DNA from: Cellvibrio sp. PSBB006 | GTDB taxonomy: Bacteria; Pseudomonadota; Gammaproteobacteria; Pseudomonadales; Cellvibrionaceae | DNA: 64,000 nt | Direction: 5' to 3' | NCBI RefSeq assembly: GCF_002162135.1 | Contig: NZ_CP021382.1 | Coordinates: 496,001 to 560,000, forward strand | Shown: positions 9,493-19,018 of the stretch, one piece after another | How the letters are laid out: every line of letters starts with the position of its first letter | How positions within the stretch are numbered: position 1 is the first letter of the stretch | Notes under the pieces: model-generated | Told to the model about the DNA's origin: nothing | Seen by the model: the letters and a program-made list of their open reading frames with translations, nothing else | The model's database searches: none | Made by a program: the position numbers and the translations under genes

Positions 9493-10284
9493 ATGTTAGT
9501 CGACTCCCATTGCCACCTTGACCGTATTAACCTGACGCCTTACGACGGGGAACTGACCGGTGCAATCCAGGCCGCGCATGCGCGTGGTATCCAACAAATG
9601 CTGTGCATCGGCATTAGCCTGGAAAATATCCAGACCGTTATTGATATTGCGCAGCAGCATCCCGGCGTAGTGGCTTCAGTCGGTGTGCATCCCTGCGATG
9701 TAAAAGAAGGTACCGCCAGCGCAGAACAATTGCTGCAGTGGTCGCAACAACCCAAAGTGGTTGCGCTGGGGGAAACCGGCCTGGATTATCATTACGAAAC
9801 GGAAAGCAAAGCGCTGCAACATGAAAGCTTCGCCCTGCATCTGGAGGTGGGTGGTAAAACCGGATTGCCTGTTGTTGTGCACACACGCGAAGCGCGTGAC
9901 GATACTATCGATTTAATTAAAGCTCACGGCAGTCTCGAACATGCAGGCGTGCTGCATTGTTTTACCGAAGATTGGGATATGGCCAAACGTGCTCTGGACT
10001 TGAATTATTACATTTCCATCTCCGGCATTGTCACCTTCAAAAATGCCGAGCAAATTCGCGATGTCGTGCGCAAGATGCCCATTGACCGTTTGCTGGTTGA
10101 AACCGATTCACCTTACCTGGCGCCTGTCCCTTATCGCGGCAAACCGAACGAGCCGCGTTACGTGCGCGAAGTGGCCGAGTTTGTGGCCGAGGTGCGCGGC
10201 ATGGCGTTTGAAGATCTTGCGCAACAAACCACCGACAATTTTTATCGTTTGTTCACACGCGCAAAACAATATTTGCCCCATTAA
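9493..10284 (+). CDS. TatD family metal-dependent hydrolase (YcfH-like)
   Basis: 263-residue TIM-barrel hydrolase of the TatD/YcfH family, probably a metal-dependent DNase or phosphoesterase. Metal ligands are visible: H6 and H8 in DSHCHLDRI, Glu in GETGLDYHYE, His in VVHTREA, His in VLHCFTE, and Asp in VETDSPYLAP. It follows holB-pilZ, the context of ycfH in many gammaproteobacteria. A well-placed stop precedes the dUTPase gene by 18 bases. Confidence 0.92.
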   Translation: MLVDSHCHLDRINLTPYDGELTGAIQAAHARGIQQMLCIGISLENIQTVIDIAQQHPGVVASVGVHPCDVKEGTASAEQLLQWSQQPKVVALGETGLDYHYETESKALQHESFALHLEVGGKTGLPVVVHTREARDDTIDLIKAHGSLEHAGVLHCFTEDWDMAKRALDLNYYISISGIVTFKNAEQIRDVVRKMPIDRLLVETDSPYLAPVPYRGKPNEPRYVREVAEFVAEVRGMAFEDLAQQTTDNFYRLFTRAKQYLPH

Positions 10285-10302
10285 TCCTGAAGAGAAACAT
10301 TG

Positions 10303-10932
10303 ATGAACGCACAAGCACAACAGATTCAGATCATGCTCGAATTACAAGACAGCATGAACACCAAAGTCACCGCCAACTGGCGCGAACAGGGATACGAATG
10401 GTACCGCGCAATTTGGGTCGAGTGTGCGGAATTGATGGATCATTACGGCTGGAAATGGTGGAAAAAACAAACGCCGGATACTGAGCAAGTCGCGTTGGAA
10501 TTAATTGATATCTGGCATTTTGGTTTGAGTATTTTATTGCAGTCCGGTGAAACCCAGGACGCCATCATTGCGCGCGTACAGAATAATTTATGCATTGTCA
10601 CTGAGCAGCCAGACTTCCGCCTTGACCTCGAAGCCTTCGCCGGCGCAACCCTCGCGGATCGTCAATTTCACATTGATTTATTCGGCCGTTTGATGGCGGG
10701 TGTGGATATGAGTTTTGATCAACTCTATCGCGGTTACGTTGGCAAGAATGTGCTGAATTTTTTCCGCCAGGATAACGGTTATAAAGACGGCAGTTACCGC
10801 AAGCATTGGCACGATGGGCGTGAAGATAACGAGCATCTGGTCGACGTGTTGCAGAGTCTGGATGCGGCGAAGTTGAGTTTTAAGGATGAGTTGTATGAGG
10901 CATTAAAAGCGCGGTATGACCATGCACAATAA
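10303..10932 (+). CDS. Dimeric dUTP diphosphatase (dUTPase_2 family)
   Basis: 209-residue all-alpha NTP pyrophosphatase that probably hydrolyses dUTP to dUMP and PPi. The YEWYRAIWVECAELMDHYGW block followed by ELIDIWHFGLS gives the ExxE...ExxD metal-binding pattern of dimeric dUTPases. Start at ATG 10303 with AAGAGA upstream. Probably co-transcribed with tatD and ended by the terminator at 11010. It is distinct from the trimeric Dut family; whether the genome also has that enzyme cannot be seen here. Confidence 0.85.
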   Translation: MNAQAQQIQIMLELQDSMNTKVTANWREQGYEWYRAIWVECAELMDHYGWKWWKKQTPDTEQVALELIDIWHFGLSILLQSGETQDAIIARVQNNLCIVTEQPDFRLDLEAFAGATLADRQFHIDLFGRLMAGVDMSFDQLYRGYVGKNVLNFFRQDNGYKDGSYRKHWHDGREDNEHLVDVLQSLDAAKLSFKDELYEALKARYDHAQ

Positions 10933-11009
10933 GAAAATACGTTCATAAAGTGGTTCAATATTGCTCCTCTAATTTTGAATCGGTGTCCTTTTTTCGGTAC
11001 CTTGAAATG

Positions 11010-11043
11010 AGCCCATTATCGCAATGCAACAATGGGCTTTTCT
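11010..11043 (+). terminator. Terminator after dUTPase gene
   Basis: AGCCCATT (11010-11017) pairs with AATGGGCT (11031-11038), followed by TTTTCT on the plus strand. Confidence 0.8.
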
Positions 11044-11044
11044 A

Positions 11045-11587
11045 CTAATTACAATAAAGACCAAACTCCGGGCTACGGCCTTCATACATATTGGGACATG
11101 CACTTGTCCAACCCAATTCTTGATATACCAAAGTACAGCCTGTACCGCATCTCGCCACAATATTAGGTTGTGTCAATAAGGCTGGGGTATAGGAGCTGGC
11201 GCAAGCACCATACACGCGTAATCCCGGAGTAGTACATGTAGAAACACTTGATGCTGCACTGGAGCTTTGCGCCGAACTGGATGAGCTTGTCGTTCTGTAG
11301 AAACTTGGTGTTGCACAGGCACCGGTATAGCCAATATTGCTTGCTAGAGATAAAGAGCAATTTGACATACTCCCATTAGGAAACCCACGGAAACTCTGGG
11401 TGGCAACCAACGTACCGTTAGACTCCTTACACTGACGAACGATATCTCTCCATGAGTTATCCGGTGGACCGTAGGAGCTGACAACAGACCAAGTGCAAGA
11501 TACCGGCACTTGCTGTGCATTTGCGCTCACGCACATTAAAGCAATGTAGCTCAACAGGGCAGCTCCTAGCATTTTTACTATACTCAT
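11045..11587 (-). CDS. Secreted Cys-rich protein with poly-Ser linker, unknown function
   Basis: 180 residues with a clear signal peptide (cleavage probably after VSANA, near residue 24). Two Cys-rich halves are joined by a low-complexity serine linker (TTSSSSSAQSSSAASSVS). Each half holds several cysteines (for example CTWSVV...CKESN and CGTGC...CPNMYEG), which suggests disulfide-stabilised extracellular modules. Serine linkers of this kind join modules in Cellvibrio and Saccharophagus secreted enzymes. No catalytic domain is recognised. Start supported by GGAG six bases upstream. Export is confident; the role is not known. Confidence 0.75.
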   Translation of the reverse strand: MSIVKMLGAALLSYIALMCVSANAQQVPVSCTWSVVSSYGPPDNSWRDIVRQCKESNGTLVATQSFRGFPNGSMSNCSLSLASNIGYTGACATPSFYRTTSSSSSAQSSSAASSVSTCTTPGLRVYGACASSYTPALLTQPNIVARCGTGCTLVYQELGWTSACPNMYEGRSPEFGLYCN

Positions 11588-11678
11588 AACGTCTCCAAAT
11601 TTTATTAACTAAACAACTATCCTTTTGCGATCCGCTCGAGCTTTTCTTTGCAAGTTGCTCTTACAGATCACATATGAA

Positions 11679-11698
11679 ATCTGATTTTGCAATCAGAT
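11679..11698 (-). terminator. Small hairpin downstream of membrane-anchored protein gene
   Basis: Perfect 8-bp stem ATCTGATT/AATCAGAT with a four-base loop, between the two minus-strand genes; weak T-run. It could end the 11722-12405 transcript. Confidence 0.4.
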
Positions 11699-11721
11699 AC
11701 TTTGAGTTAATTGCAGCAATT

Positions 11722-12405
11722 CTACTGATTCAACTCAAATCCTTTCTCGTTACTCGATACGTAAAAAATGGTCTCGCCCTGTTTTACCTGGCTATCAATA
11801 ATAATGTGTGAAAATTTCTCGGCGCTCAGTGCTTCAATAATTGCCATGCTTGTTTCGTTGGCATGGTCGTGATCTATCACGCCGATGGTAATTTGACATT
11901 GTGTTGATCTGCATACGGTAGATTTAACTGCTATCCCCGCCAATGCTTGTTCTTGAGTGAAAATTGATCGAAGGTGACCCTCTTCAGTGCTGGCCCAATC
12001 ATGATCAACTTCTTCAGCATCAAATCGTCCACGCATTGCAATCCCGATATCAAACCAGGGCTTGGTTTCCTGATTTTTGATAAACCAATTCGTAAAGGAT
12101 TCTGAGCGCTGTTTGAGTTCGTATTCAGTCTTGATTGCATCAATTTGACGCCGTGTTGACTGCTCTACAACAGTAGACTTTTGAGGGGTAGACGAAAGCT
12201 CTGTTTCATTAGCTAGAGCTATGCTCTGTTGAAAATCCCTTTCAATATTAGTCTGTGAAAGGTTTACAACGGTAGGGTGCACGATATTTTCTGGTTCGAT
12301 AAATACCGCAGAGGAAACAGTATTATCCGGGATGTTATTTTTCCCCAGCCAATAACCACCGCCAGCGGCGATAACGACTGAAAAAAGAAATATCGCTTTA
12401 TTCAT
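11722..12405 (-). CDS. Membrane-anchored periplasmic protein, unknown function
   Basis: 227 residues; one N-terminal hydrophobic segment (about residues 3-20) acts as a signal anchor, followed by a polar linker, a charged helical stretch (about 85-110) and a C-terminal alpha/beta-looking domain with a close cysteine pair (VCRSTQCQI) that may form a disulfide. The start has GAGGGAG upstream. No family was recognised. It lies upstream of the secreted Cys-rich gene on the same strand, 135 bases apart, and both are exported, so a common envelope role is possible but unproven. Confidence 0.7.
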   Translation of the reverse strand: MNKAIFLFSVVIAAGGGYWLGKNNIPDNTVSSAVFIEPENIVHPTVVNLSQTNIERDFQQSIALANETELSSTPQKSTVVEQSTRRQIDAIKTEYELKQRSESFTNWFIKNQETKPWFDIGIAMRGRFDAEEVDHDWASTEEGHLRSIFTQEQALAGIAVKSTVCRSTQCQITIGVIDHDHANETSMAIIEALSAEKFSHIIIDSQVKQGETIFYVSSNEKGFELNQ

Positions 12406-12538
12406 ATCAAAGACTCCCTCTTATATGGCAGGGAGAGCATATCATTATGAAAATAAATATCAACAATTTGTTTTGTTGGTGATAGTTTGTATCATTGGGG
12501 GTGTTGCTGCCCCAGAGTTGGGGCTTAATGACGCTAGG

Positions 12539-13396
12539 TTAACCCTGATGATAATTCCGCTTAAACTCCCTCGGCGTAAACCGCTTTAATTGCAAAAACC
12601 GTCGATTGAAATTGGAAATATTATTAAACCCGCAACGATAGCTCACCGTTGAAATCGGCAAGTCTGTTGTCAGCAACAGGGAGCAGGCTTTGCCGATCCG
12701 CAATTGATTTACATATTCCGTAAACGTCTGTTCTGTACGTTGTTTGAAAAAACGATGGAAGTGGTTGGTGCTCATATGTGCGAGGCTGGCCATTTGTTCG
12801 GCGCAGAGGTCGCTGGTGTAGTGCTTGTGAATGTAGGCGATGACCTTGTCGATTTTTTCTGTGGCGGAGTCGGGAAAACTGGCGGGGGCATAGCCGTCGC
12901 TGGAGATGGGGCGTGATGTACTGTCATCGACCATAAGTTGCAGTATTTCGAGTAACCAGATCAGGCGTTGCATGGGCGAGGCGTCGGCCATGGCCATGAA
13001 GCGCTCGCGCGATGCATGGGCCGTCTCCCGGCTGAATTCTACTCCTCGCTTGCTTTTTGTCAGCAGATCACCCAGAGATTGCAGTTCCGGCATCTGCGCC
13101 ACCGCTTCTATCCATTGCGTTGGCAACTGCGCTACATAGGTGAGGTGTTGGCCGGGTTCGATCAGAGTTTTGGAGCACCAGGTGTGAGGCAGTTTGGGGC
13201 CGAGCAGGACCAGGTCCAGGTCATCGTAGTTGGCAATGTTGTCGCCAATGTAACGTTGTCCACGGCTGTTGAGCGTCAGGCAGATTTCATATTCAGGGTG
13301 GTAGTGCCAGTTAAAAGGGATTTCATCGAGCGCGTATAACCAGTAGCGCCAGGAGGAATTTTCTGTGGGTAGCACCTTCTCGTACATGGGTTTCAT
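12539..13396 (-). CDS. AraC family transcriptional regulator
   Basis: 285 residues. The N-terminal part (about 20-100; NWHYHPEYEICLTLNSRGQRYIGD) looks like a cupin ligand-binding domain. The C-terminal 100 residues hold the two AraC helix-turn-helix motifs (LCAEQMASLAHMSTNHFHRFFK and ISTVSYRCGFNNISNFNRRF). GAGG lies six bases before the ATG. No metabolic genes adjoin it, so its target is unknown; relatives with this layout commonly control sugar use. Confidence 0.9.
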   Translation of the reverse strand: MKPMYEKVLPTENSSWRYWLYALDEIPFNWHYHPEYEICLTLNSRGQRYIGDNIANYDDLDLVLLGPKLPHTWCSKTLIEPGQHLTYVAQLPTQWIEAVAQMPELQSLGDLLTKSKRGVEFSRETAHASRERFMAMADASPMQRLIWLLEILQLMVDDSTSRPISSDGYAPASFPDSATEKIDKVIAYIHKHYTSDLCAEQMASLAHMSTNHFHRFFKQRTEQTFTEYVNQLRIGKACSLLLTTDLPISTVSYRCGFNNISNFNRRFLQLKRFTPREFKRNYHQG

Positions 13397-13646
13397 GGAG
13401 AGCCTCGGCGACGCGCGCGGGATTTATTAGCGTTTTAGAACCACCTTTTTATACCTGAATACAACGATGTCATCTTATCCCAGCTACTTTTCCTGGCCTC
13501 TGGCTCCGCTCACAAAATGCATAGAAAGTATTATTGTTTGCGTGAAAAGTATATTTTTAGCTATTCAGTGGTGTCTGAATTTTGAACAGTTTTGGTGGTA
13601 AATCGGCGCTGGTGACCAGCAGATGAAATTTATTCCCAAATAGCTA
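13397..13646. other. Intergenic region between divergent araC-type gene and mdh
   Basis: No gene or RNA is recognised. It should contain the regulator promoter (minus) and the upstream part of the mdh promoter region (plus). Confidence 0.4.
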
Positions 13647-13652
13647 TATAAT
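13647..13652 (+). promoter_or_regulatory. Probable -10 element of mdh promoter
   Basis: A perfect TATAAT sits 77 bases before the mdh start codon. The -35 region is weak (TGAAAT at 17-base spacing), so activity may need an activator or UP-like sequence. Confidence 0.5.
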
Positions 13653-13728
13653 GCCCGCCCGTCAAACGGCACAAAATGCCGGCCTTCTGTTTAGTCAACC
13701 GATTTTACCCACAAAACGGAGTCCCACT

Positions 13729-14712
13729 GTGAAAGCACCCGTAAGAGTTACCGTCACTGGCGCTGCTGGCCAAATCAGCTATTCCCTCCTGTTCCGCATC
13801 GCTGCTGGCGATATGCTGGGCAAGGACCAACCCGTGATTCTGCAATTGCTGGAGATCACCCCGGCGCTGAAAGCCCTGCAGGGCGTAGCGATGGAGCTGG
13901 ACGACTGTGCCTTCCCATTGCTGACCGATATTATCTGTACCGATGACCCTAACGTAGCGTTCAAAGATACTGACTACGCATTGCTCGTCGGTGCTCGTCC
14001 CCGTGGCCCGGGCATGGAGCGTAAAGACCTGCTGTCGGCCAACGCCGCCATCTTCTCTGTACAAGGCAAGGCTATCAATGATCATGCCTCACGCAACATT
14101 AAAGTGCTGGTCGTGGGTAACCCTGCTAACACCAACGCCTTGATCGCTCAACGCAATGCACCGGATATCGACCCTCGTCAATTCACTGCGATGACCCGTC
14201 TGGATCACAATCGTGGCTTGAGCCAACTGGCTGCCAAGACTGGCAAGAGCATCAACGACATCACCAGGTTGACCATTTGGGGCAACCACTCGTCGACCCA
14301 GTATCCCGACCTGCATCAAGCCAAAGTAGATGGCAAAGACGCTATGGGCTTGATTGACCAGGCGTGGTACGAAGCGGATTACATCACTACCGTTCAACAA
14401 CGTGGTGCGGCTATTATTGCTGCACGTGGTGCATCTTCTGCGGCCTCTGCGGCCAACGCAGCGATCTTCCACATGCGCGACTGGGCGTTGGGCACACCGG
14501 ATGGCGACTGGGTCAGTATGGGCGTGTACAGCGATGGCAGCTATGGCATTGAGAAGGGCCTGATCTACTCATTCCCGTGCGTATGTAAAAACGGCGATTG
14601 GGAAATCGTGCAAGGCGTTTCTGTTAACGACTTTTCTCGTGGGAAGATGCAAGCGACTGAGAAAGAATTGCAGGAAGAGCGCGACGCGGTTAAGGAATTA
14701 TTGCCCGCGTAA
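13729..14712 (+). CDS. mdh: Malate dehydrogenase (NAD-dependent)
   Basis: Interconverts malate and oxaloacetate in the citric acid cycle. The start is placed at GTG 13729, with GGAG seven bases upstream; this gives 327 residues, the usual length of the type-2 (cytosolic-like) bacterial MDH. A longer reading from 13651 would add 26 non-homologous residues across the promoter. Visible motifs: NAD-binding TGAAGQI (10-16), substrate-site [21 protein letters not shown], and catalytic [12 protein letters not shown] strong terminator follows. Confidence 0.95.
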   Translation: MKAPVRVTVTGAAGQISYSLLFRIAAGDMLGKDQPVILQLLEITPALKALQGVAMELDDCAFPLLTDIICTDDPNVAFKDTDYALLVGARPRGPGMERKDLLSANAAIFSVQGKAINDHASRNIKVLVVGNPANTNALIAQRNAPDIDPRQFTAMTRLDHNRGLSQLAAKTGKSINDITRLTIWGNHSSTQYPDLHQAKVDGKDAMGLIDQAWYEADYITTVQQRGAAIIAARGASSAASAANAAIFHMRDWALGTPDGDWVSMGVYSDGSYGIEKGLIYSFPCVCKNGDWEIVQGVSVNDFSRGKMQATEKELQEERDAVKELLPA

Positions 14713-14736
14713 TTGCAGTTATTTTTGTATGAAAAA

Positions 14737-14761
14737 GCCACCGCTTGCGGTGGCTTTTTTG
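14737..14761 (+). terminator. Terminator after mdh
   Basis: GCCACCGC (14737-14744) pairs with GCGGTGGC (14747-14754), followed by seven T. The upstream A-run makes it partly bidirectional. Confidence 0.9.
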
Positions 14762-14790
14762 TTTGTGGCGAGGGGAATTTTGTGAGCTCC

Positions 14791-14900
14791 GTAGGTTGGA
14801 TTAGACGCGCAACGCGCGACGTAATCCAACAATTCTGGGATCTGGTTGTGGTGGCTCAGGTGAATCTGGTGTCGGATTACGCTGCGCTAAATCGACCTAC
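14791..14900. repeat. REP-type palindrome pair, copies 2 and 3
   Basis: Two units in inverted orientation: 14791-14830 begins GTAGGTTGGATTAG and folds back on CGTAATCCAAC; 14871-14900 ends AAATCGACCTAC. About 40 bases separate them. The second unit overlaps the 3' end of the mutarotase gene and supplies its stop codon. Confidence 0.85.
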
Positions 14901-15813
14901 TGGGTGTTTCCCTGATTTCCAGCCAGGCGGTTTTGTTTTGGCCGGGTTCCAGATGCCACTTTTCATCCAGCACGGCACCGCGCTCAACGCAGATGTAATG
15001 CTGCTCCTGGCCTGCACCAATATCAGCAATCTTTGCGGCATTTTCTGCACCTGGATTCCAGGTAATGACGCTGGGGCAGTTCTCGTGCGTGATGTTGATC
15101 GCGGGCGAGCCATCAATAGTCAGTGCATTGGCGACACCGGGAAATACCCGATCCACCTCACCGACAAAGCGCAGGTTACCCTGTTGATGTTTGGCGGCAT
15201 GGGCTTCGAGATTATCGAGATAAGTACGCTCAGCCAAACCGATCACCTGTGCATCGGCCAATGAGCTGACGGGATGGTAGGAATGCAGAGCCCAGCTACA
15301 GTCAAACGCGCGTTGGTCTTCGTTGCTGACGCTCAGTTCCAGTTTGGCCGATGTGCCCAGAGTCATGCGCAATTGTGCTGAAAAATCGAACGCAAATAAC
15401 GCATCTGCTGTGCTGTGAAATATGAATAGCAATTCATAGCTGCCATCAGCATCTTGCTTTGCCTGTTGAAGAGCCCAGTTCCGGTTGCGCGCAAATCCGT
15501 GTTTCGGTTTTTTGGGGTCTTGTTCATTGGGACCAAACCACGGCAGGCAAATGGGAATGCCACCGCGCAAGGCTGTGCCTGGCGTGAAATTGCAGTTCGG
15601 GCTCAACCATAACAAGGGTGAACTTCCGATAGTTTTAAATTCAAGTAATTGCGCGCCTTGCAGGGCAATAACGGCTTCGCAGACATCTGTTTTCAGATGA
15701 AGCAGCGGCAAACCTTCACCGACAGCGTCTGGATATCGTGCATGGCTGGAAATCAATTGCAGGGCAGGGTGTTGGTCGAGCAGCGTCTGTAATTCTGTGG
15801 TGGGTGTCAACAT
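14887..15813 (-). CDS. D-hexose-6-phosphate mutarotase (YeaD-like)
   Basis: Aldose 1-epimerase superfamily protein of 308 residues, probably interconverting anomers of glucose-6-phosphate or a related hexose phosphate. GGIPICLPWFGPNEQDPKKPKHGFARN is the characteristic YeaD region with the catalytic His, and the later SWALHSYHPVSSL and VIGLAERTYLDN blocks agree. The last four codons (SRSI-stop) are encoded by a REP palindrome. Convergent with mdh. Confidence 0.88.
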   Translation of the reverse strand: MLTPTTELQTLLDQHPALQLISSHARYPDAVGEGLPLLHLKTDVCEAVIALQGAQLLEFKTIGSSPLLWLSPNCNFTPGTALRGGIPICLPWFGPNEQDPKKPKHGFARNRNWALQQAKQDADGSYELLFIFHSTADALFAFDFSAQLRMTLGTSAKLELSVSNEDQRAFDCSWALHSYHPVSSLADAQVIGLAERTYLDNLEAHAAKHQQGNLRFVGEVDRVFPGVANALTIDGSPAINITHENCPSVITWNPGAENAAKIADIGAGQEQHYICVERGAVLDEKWHLEPGQNKTAWLEIRETPSRSI

Positions 15814-15970
15814 GGTGCATCCTTAATCGGCGTCAGGGATTAAACAGCGGAATAGTTGCGATTCTAACGAATATTGCCTCATCGCACAGCCTGACTTTGG
15901 TTTATCGGCTTGAAACCAGTATCATGCGCGCCTTACAAATAAAGCAGAACCACAGAGTTAAGAGGCGTGT

Positions 15971-18907
15971 GTGAGTAAAGTGCAATATGTTATCGGGCAA
16001 CGTTGGATCAGTGAGTCGGAAGCTGAATTGGGTTTGGGCATTGTGCTGGATATCGCCAACCGGCGCTTGACCCTGAGTTTTCCCGCTGCCGGCGAACGTC
16101 GCACCTATGCCATGGATAATGCGCCAGTCAGCCGTGTGATCTATCAGGTTGGTGAGAAAGTGCGTCGTCATGATGGTGTTGGCATCACCATTACCCGTGT
16201 CGTTGAACAACAAGGGTGTTTGTTATATTTCGGGCTGACGGCTGATAAAACCGAGTTGGCGTTCCCCGAATTTGAACTCGATAGTTTCGTGCAGTTCAGT
16301 ACACCACGCGATCGCTTGTTTGCCGGGCAGATTGATAAGCACACGCACTTTTCGTTGCGTTATCACACGCTGAATTTTTTACATAAACATCAGCAATCAC
16401 CGGTATATGGTTTGGCGGGCCCGCGTGTACAGTTGTTGCCGCATCAGTTATATATTGCCAGTGAAGTCGCTGCGCGCCATGCGCCCCGGGTTTTGCTTGC
16501 CGATGAAGTGGGCTTGGGTAAAACCATTGAGGCCGGTTTAATTTTGCATCAGCAACTGATCAGTGGACGCGTCCAACGAGCGCTGATTGTTGTGCCGACC
16601 AGCTTGCAGCACCAGTGGCTGGTGGAAATGCTGCGTCGTTTTAATCTCGCGTTCACACTATTGGATGAAGCCCGTTGTCAGGCGCTGACAGGTTTGGACA
16701 GCGATGAAATCTCTGTGGATTATATCGATGACTTTCGCGATGACGATAGTGAGTCTACCGATACTAATGTGGACAATCCTTTTGAATCGGCGCAGTTGAT
16801 TCTTTGCTCGTTGGATTTTCTGACACAGCATCCGCAACGTTATGAACAGGCACTGGCTTGCCAGTGGGATTTGCTGTTGGTTGACGAAGCGCACCATTTA
16901 CTCTGGAGCGAAACTGATCCCAGCCTGGAATATCGCTGTATTGAAGGGTTAGCTCGTATAGCCAAAGGTTTGTTACTGCTGACCGCGACACCGGAACAGT
17001 TGGGTTTGGATAGCCATTTTGCCCGTTTGCGTTTGCTTGATCCTGATCGCTATTACGATTTGGAGAAGTTCAAGGCAGAGCAACAAGCCTATCAACCTAT
17101 CAATGATCTGGTACAGGCACTGCTTAATGCCAAACAAACTGGTGCCGATATTCCAGCTAATGTGCTGAAAGATCTGGAAGCATTTTTGCCGCAAGAAAAA
17201 ATAGCCAGCTTACGCCAGGGCACAGTGGAAGATGTGACGCTTGCTATTGATCACACAATAAATGATTTGCTCGATCGGCACGGCACAGGGCGCGTTCTGT
17301 TTCGCAATACACGTACCTCTGTCAGTGGTTTTCCCGAGCGTAAACTGCATGAGCACCCGCTGCAATTACCTGCACCCTTGGACGAAGTCTTTGAACAGTT
17401 TTCACTGGAAGAGCAAATCCGGGCTGAGCAATTCTGGCAGCACGAGGCAACCCAGGGGTGGTGGTTGGAAGATCCGCGCGTGGAGTGGCTGAGTGATTGG
17501 TTAAAGCAAAATCGCCGACAAAAAGTTCTGGTCATTTGTGCCGATGCTGATACGGCCCAAACGCTGGAAGAATTCCTCCGTTTGCGTAAAGGCGTTTTGT
17601 CCGCTGTATTCCATGAAGGATTGAGCTTAATTGAGCGGGATCGCGCGGCTGCTTACTTTGCCGACCTGGAAGAGGGTGCCCAGGTGTTGATTTGTTCGGA
17701 AATCGGTAGCGAAGGGCGCAACTTTCAGTTTGCCCATCACCTTGTAATGTTTGATTTACCCTTGAACCCGGATCTGTTGGAACAACGCATCGGTCGCCTG
17801 GACCGGATTGGTCAGACTCAGGACGTTAATATTCATGTACCTTATTACGAGGCGACCGCGCAGCAGCGTTTATTGCAATGGTATCACCAGGGATTAAATG
17901 CCTTTGAAAAAACCTGCGCTATTGGCCAGGCGGTAATGAATCGTTTTGGTGAACATTTATTGCCTGCATTGGTACAGCACAACGCAAAAGATTTTGAACA
18001 ATTGCTGGATGACGCGAGTCAATTTGCTGAAGGGCTCCGCGTGCAACTTCAGCAGGGACGTGACCGGTTGTTGGAATTAAATTCCTGTAAGCCAGCTCAG
18101 GCGGCGGCACTGGTGGAACATTTAGCCGAGCGGGATGATGACCCGGATTTAATTCATTATCTGGAAGAAATCTTTGAAGCCTTCGGCGTGGACTCTGAAC
18201 GGCATAGCGAACACAGCCTGGTACTTCATCCCGGTGACCATATGCGGGTGCCGCACTTTCCGGGGCTATCGGAGGACGGCGTTACCGTAACCTTCCAGCG
18301 CCAGCAGGCATTATCGCGCGAGGACATGCAGTTCTTAACCTGGGAGCATCCGTTGGTACGCGGCGCCCAGGAGCTGATCGCTTTAAACGAATTCGGCAAC
18401 ACGGCATTTTGTACTCTTAAATTGCCGCCGTTGAAGCCGGGCACGGTGATGCTGGAAGCCTTGTTTGTCCTGCACTGTCCGGCTCCCGCAGAATTGCAGT
18501 TGTTCCGTTATATGCCACAATCATTGATAAGAGTATTACTTGATAGCAATGGCAAAGACCTCAGCGCTGTCCTGGGTATAGATCAAGTGGGCAAGCTGCT
18601 GCAAAAAGTGCCGCGCAATAATGCGCAGGAAGTGGTACGTCAGGCGCGCCCATTATTAAGTACGATGTTGCAGCAGGCCGAAGAAAAGACGCATTCAAAG
18701 CAGGCAGAGTTAATTGCTGCCGCGCAGGCTCAAGTGAGCGAACAGCTCAATAACGAGTTGGAGCGGATGAAAGCGTTGATGCAAGTGAATCCTAATGTGC
18801 GTCAATCGGAAATTGATTATGTGCAACAACGTTTGGCGGCAAGTCAGCATTATCTCTCGCAGGCAAAACTGCGTCTGGATGCGCTGCGGGTCATCATGAT
18901 TGTCTAG
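15971..18907 (+). CDS. rapA: RNA polymerase-associated protein RapA (HepA)
   Basis: SWI2/SNF2-type ATPase that binds RNA polymerase and helps recycle it after termination. 978 residues, close to E. coli RapA (968). The N-terminus (GQRWISESEAELGLG) matches the RapA Tudor-like domains; motif I LADEVGLGKTIEAG is near residue 180, the DEAH box (LLVDEAHHLLW) near 304, and the C-terminal helicase motif RIGRLDRIGQ near 610. GTG start with AGAGG about seven bases upstream. A REP pair begins 14 bases after its stop. Confidence 0.96.
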   Translation: MSKVQYVIGQRWISESEAELGLGIVLDIANRRLTLSFPAAGERRTYAMDNAPVSRVIYQVGEKVRRHDGVGITITRVVEQQGCLLYFGLTADKTELAFPEFELDSFVQFSTPRDRLFAGQIDKHTHFSLRYHTLNFLHKHQQSPVYGLAGPRVQLLPHQLYIASEVAARHAPRVLLADEVGLGKTIEAGLILHQQLISGRVQRALIVVPTSLQHQWLVEMLRRFNLAFTLLDEARCQALTGLDSDEISVDYIDDFRDDDSESTDTNVDNPFESAQLILCSLDFLTQHPQRYEQALACQWDLLLVDEAHHLLWSETDPSLEYRCIEGLARIAKGLLLLTATPEQLGLDSHFARLRLLDPDRYYDLEKFKAEQQAYQPINDLVQALLNAKQTGADIPANVLKDLEAFLPQEKIASLRQGTVEDVTLAIDHTINDLLDRHGTGRVLFRNTRTSVSGFPERKLHEHPLQLPAPLDEVFEQFSLEEQIRAEQFWQHEATQGWWLEDPRVEWLSDWLKQNRRQKVLVICADADTAQTLEEFLRLRKGVLSAVFHEGLSLIERDRAAAYFADLEEGAQVLICSEIGSEGRNFQFAHHLVMFDLPLNPDLLEQRIGRLDRIGQTQDVNIHVPYYEATAQQRLLQWYHQGLNAFEKTCAIGQAVMNRFGEHLLPALVQHNAKDFEQLLDDASQFAEGLRVQLQQGRDRLLELNSCKPAQAAALVEHLAERDDDPDLIHYLEEIFEAFGVDSERHSEHSLVLHPGDHMRVPHFPGLSEDGVTVTFQRQQALSREDMQFLTWEHPLVRGAQELIALNEFGNTAFCTLKLPPLKPGTVMLEALFVLHCPAPAELQLFRYMPQSLIRVLLDSNGKDLSAVLGIDQVGKLLQKVPRNNAQEVVRQARPLLSTMLQQAEEKTHSKQAELIAAAQAQVSEQLNNELERMKALMQVNPNVRQSEIDYVQQRLAASQHYLSQAKLRLDALRVIMIV

Positions 18908-18921
18908 CAGCTGTGGCTTTC

Positions 18922-19005
18922 GTAGGTCGGATTAGCGTAAGCGTAATCCGACACTGAATTCAAACACTTGTCGGATTACGCCGCTGTGCGGCTAATCCGA
19001 CCTAC
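18922..19005. repeat. REP-type palindrome pair, copies 4 and 5
   Basis: Unit 18922-18952 (GTAGGTCGGATTAGCG...TAATCCGAC) and inverted unit 18970-19005 (GTCGGATTACG...CCGACCTAC), separated by 17 bases. The pair fills the space between rapA and the next small gene, whose ribosome binding site AGGGG directly abuts the second unit. Confidence 0.88.
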
Positions 19006-19018
19006 AGGGGATTTGGTT

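Noticed and set aside
18922..19005. Repeated palindromes as a possible CRISPR array
   Set aside because: Units are inverted, not direct, spacing is irregular and no cas genes are present; the dispersed copies fit REP elements.
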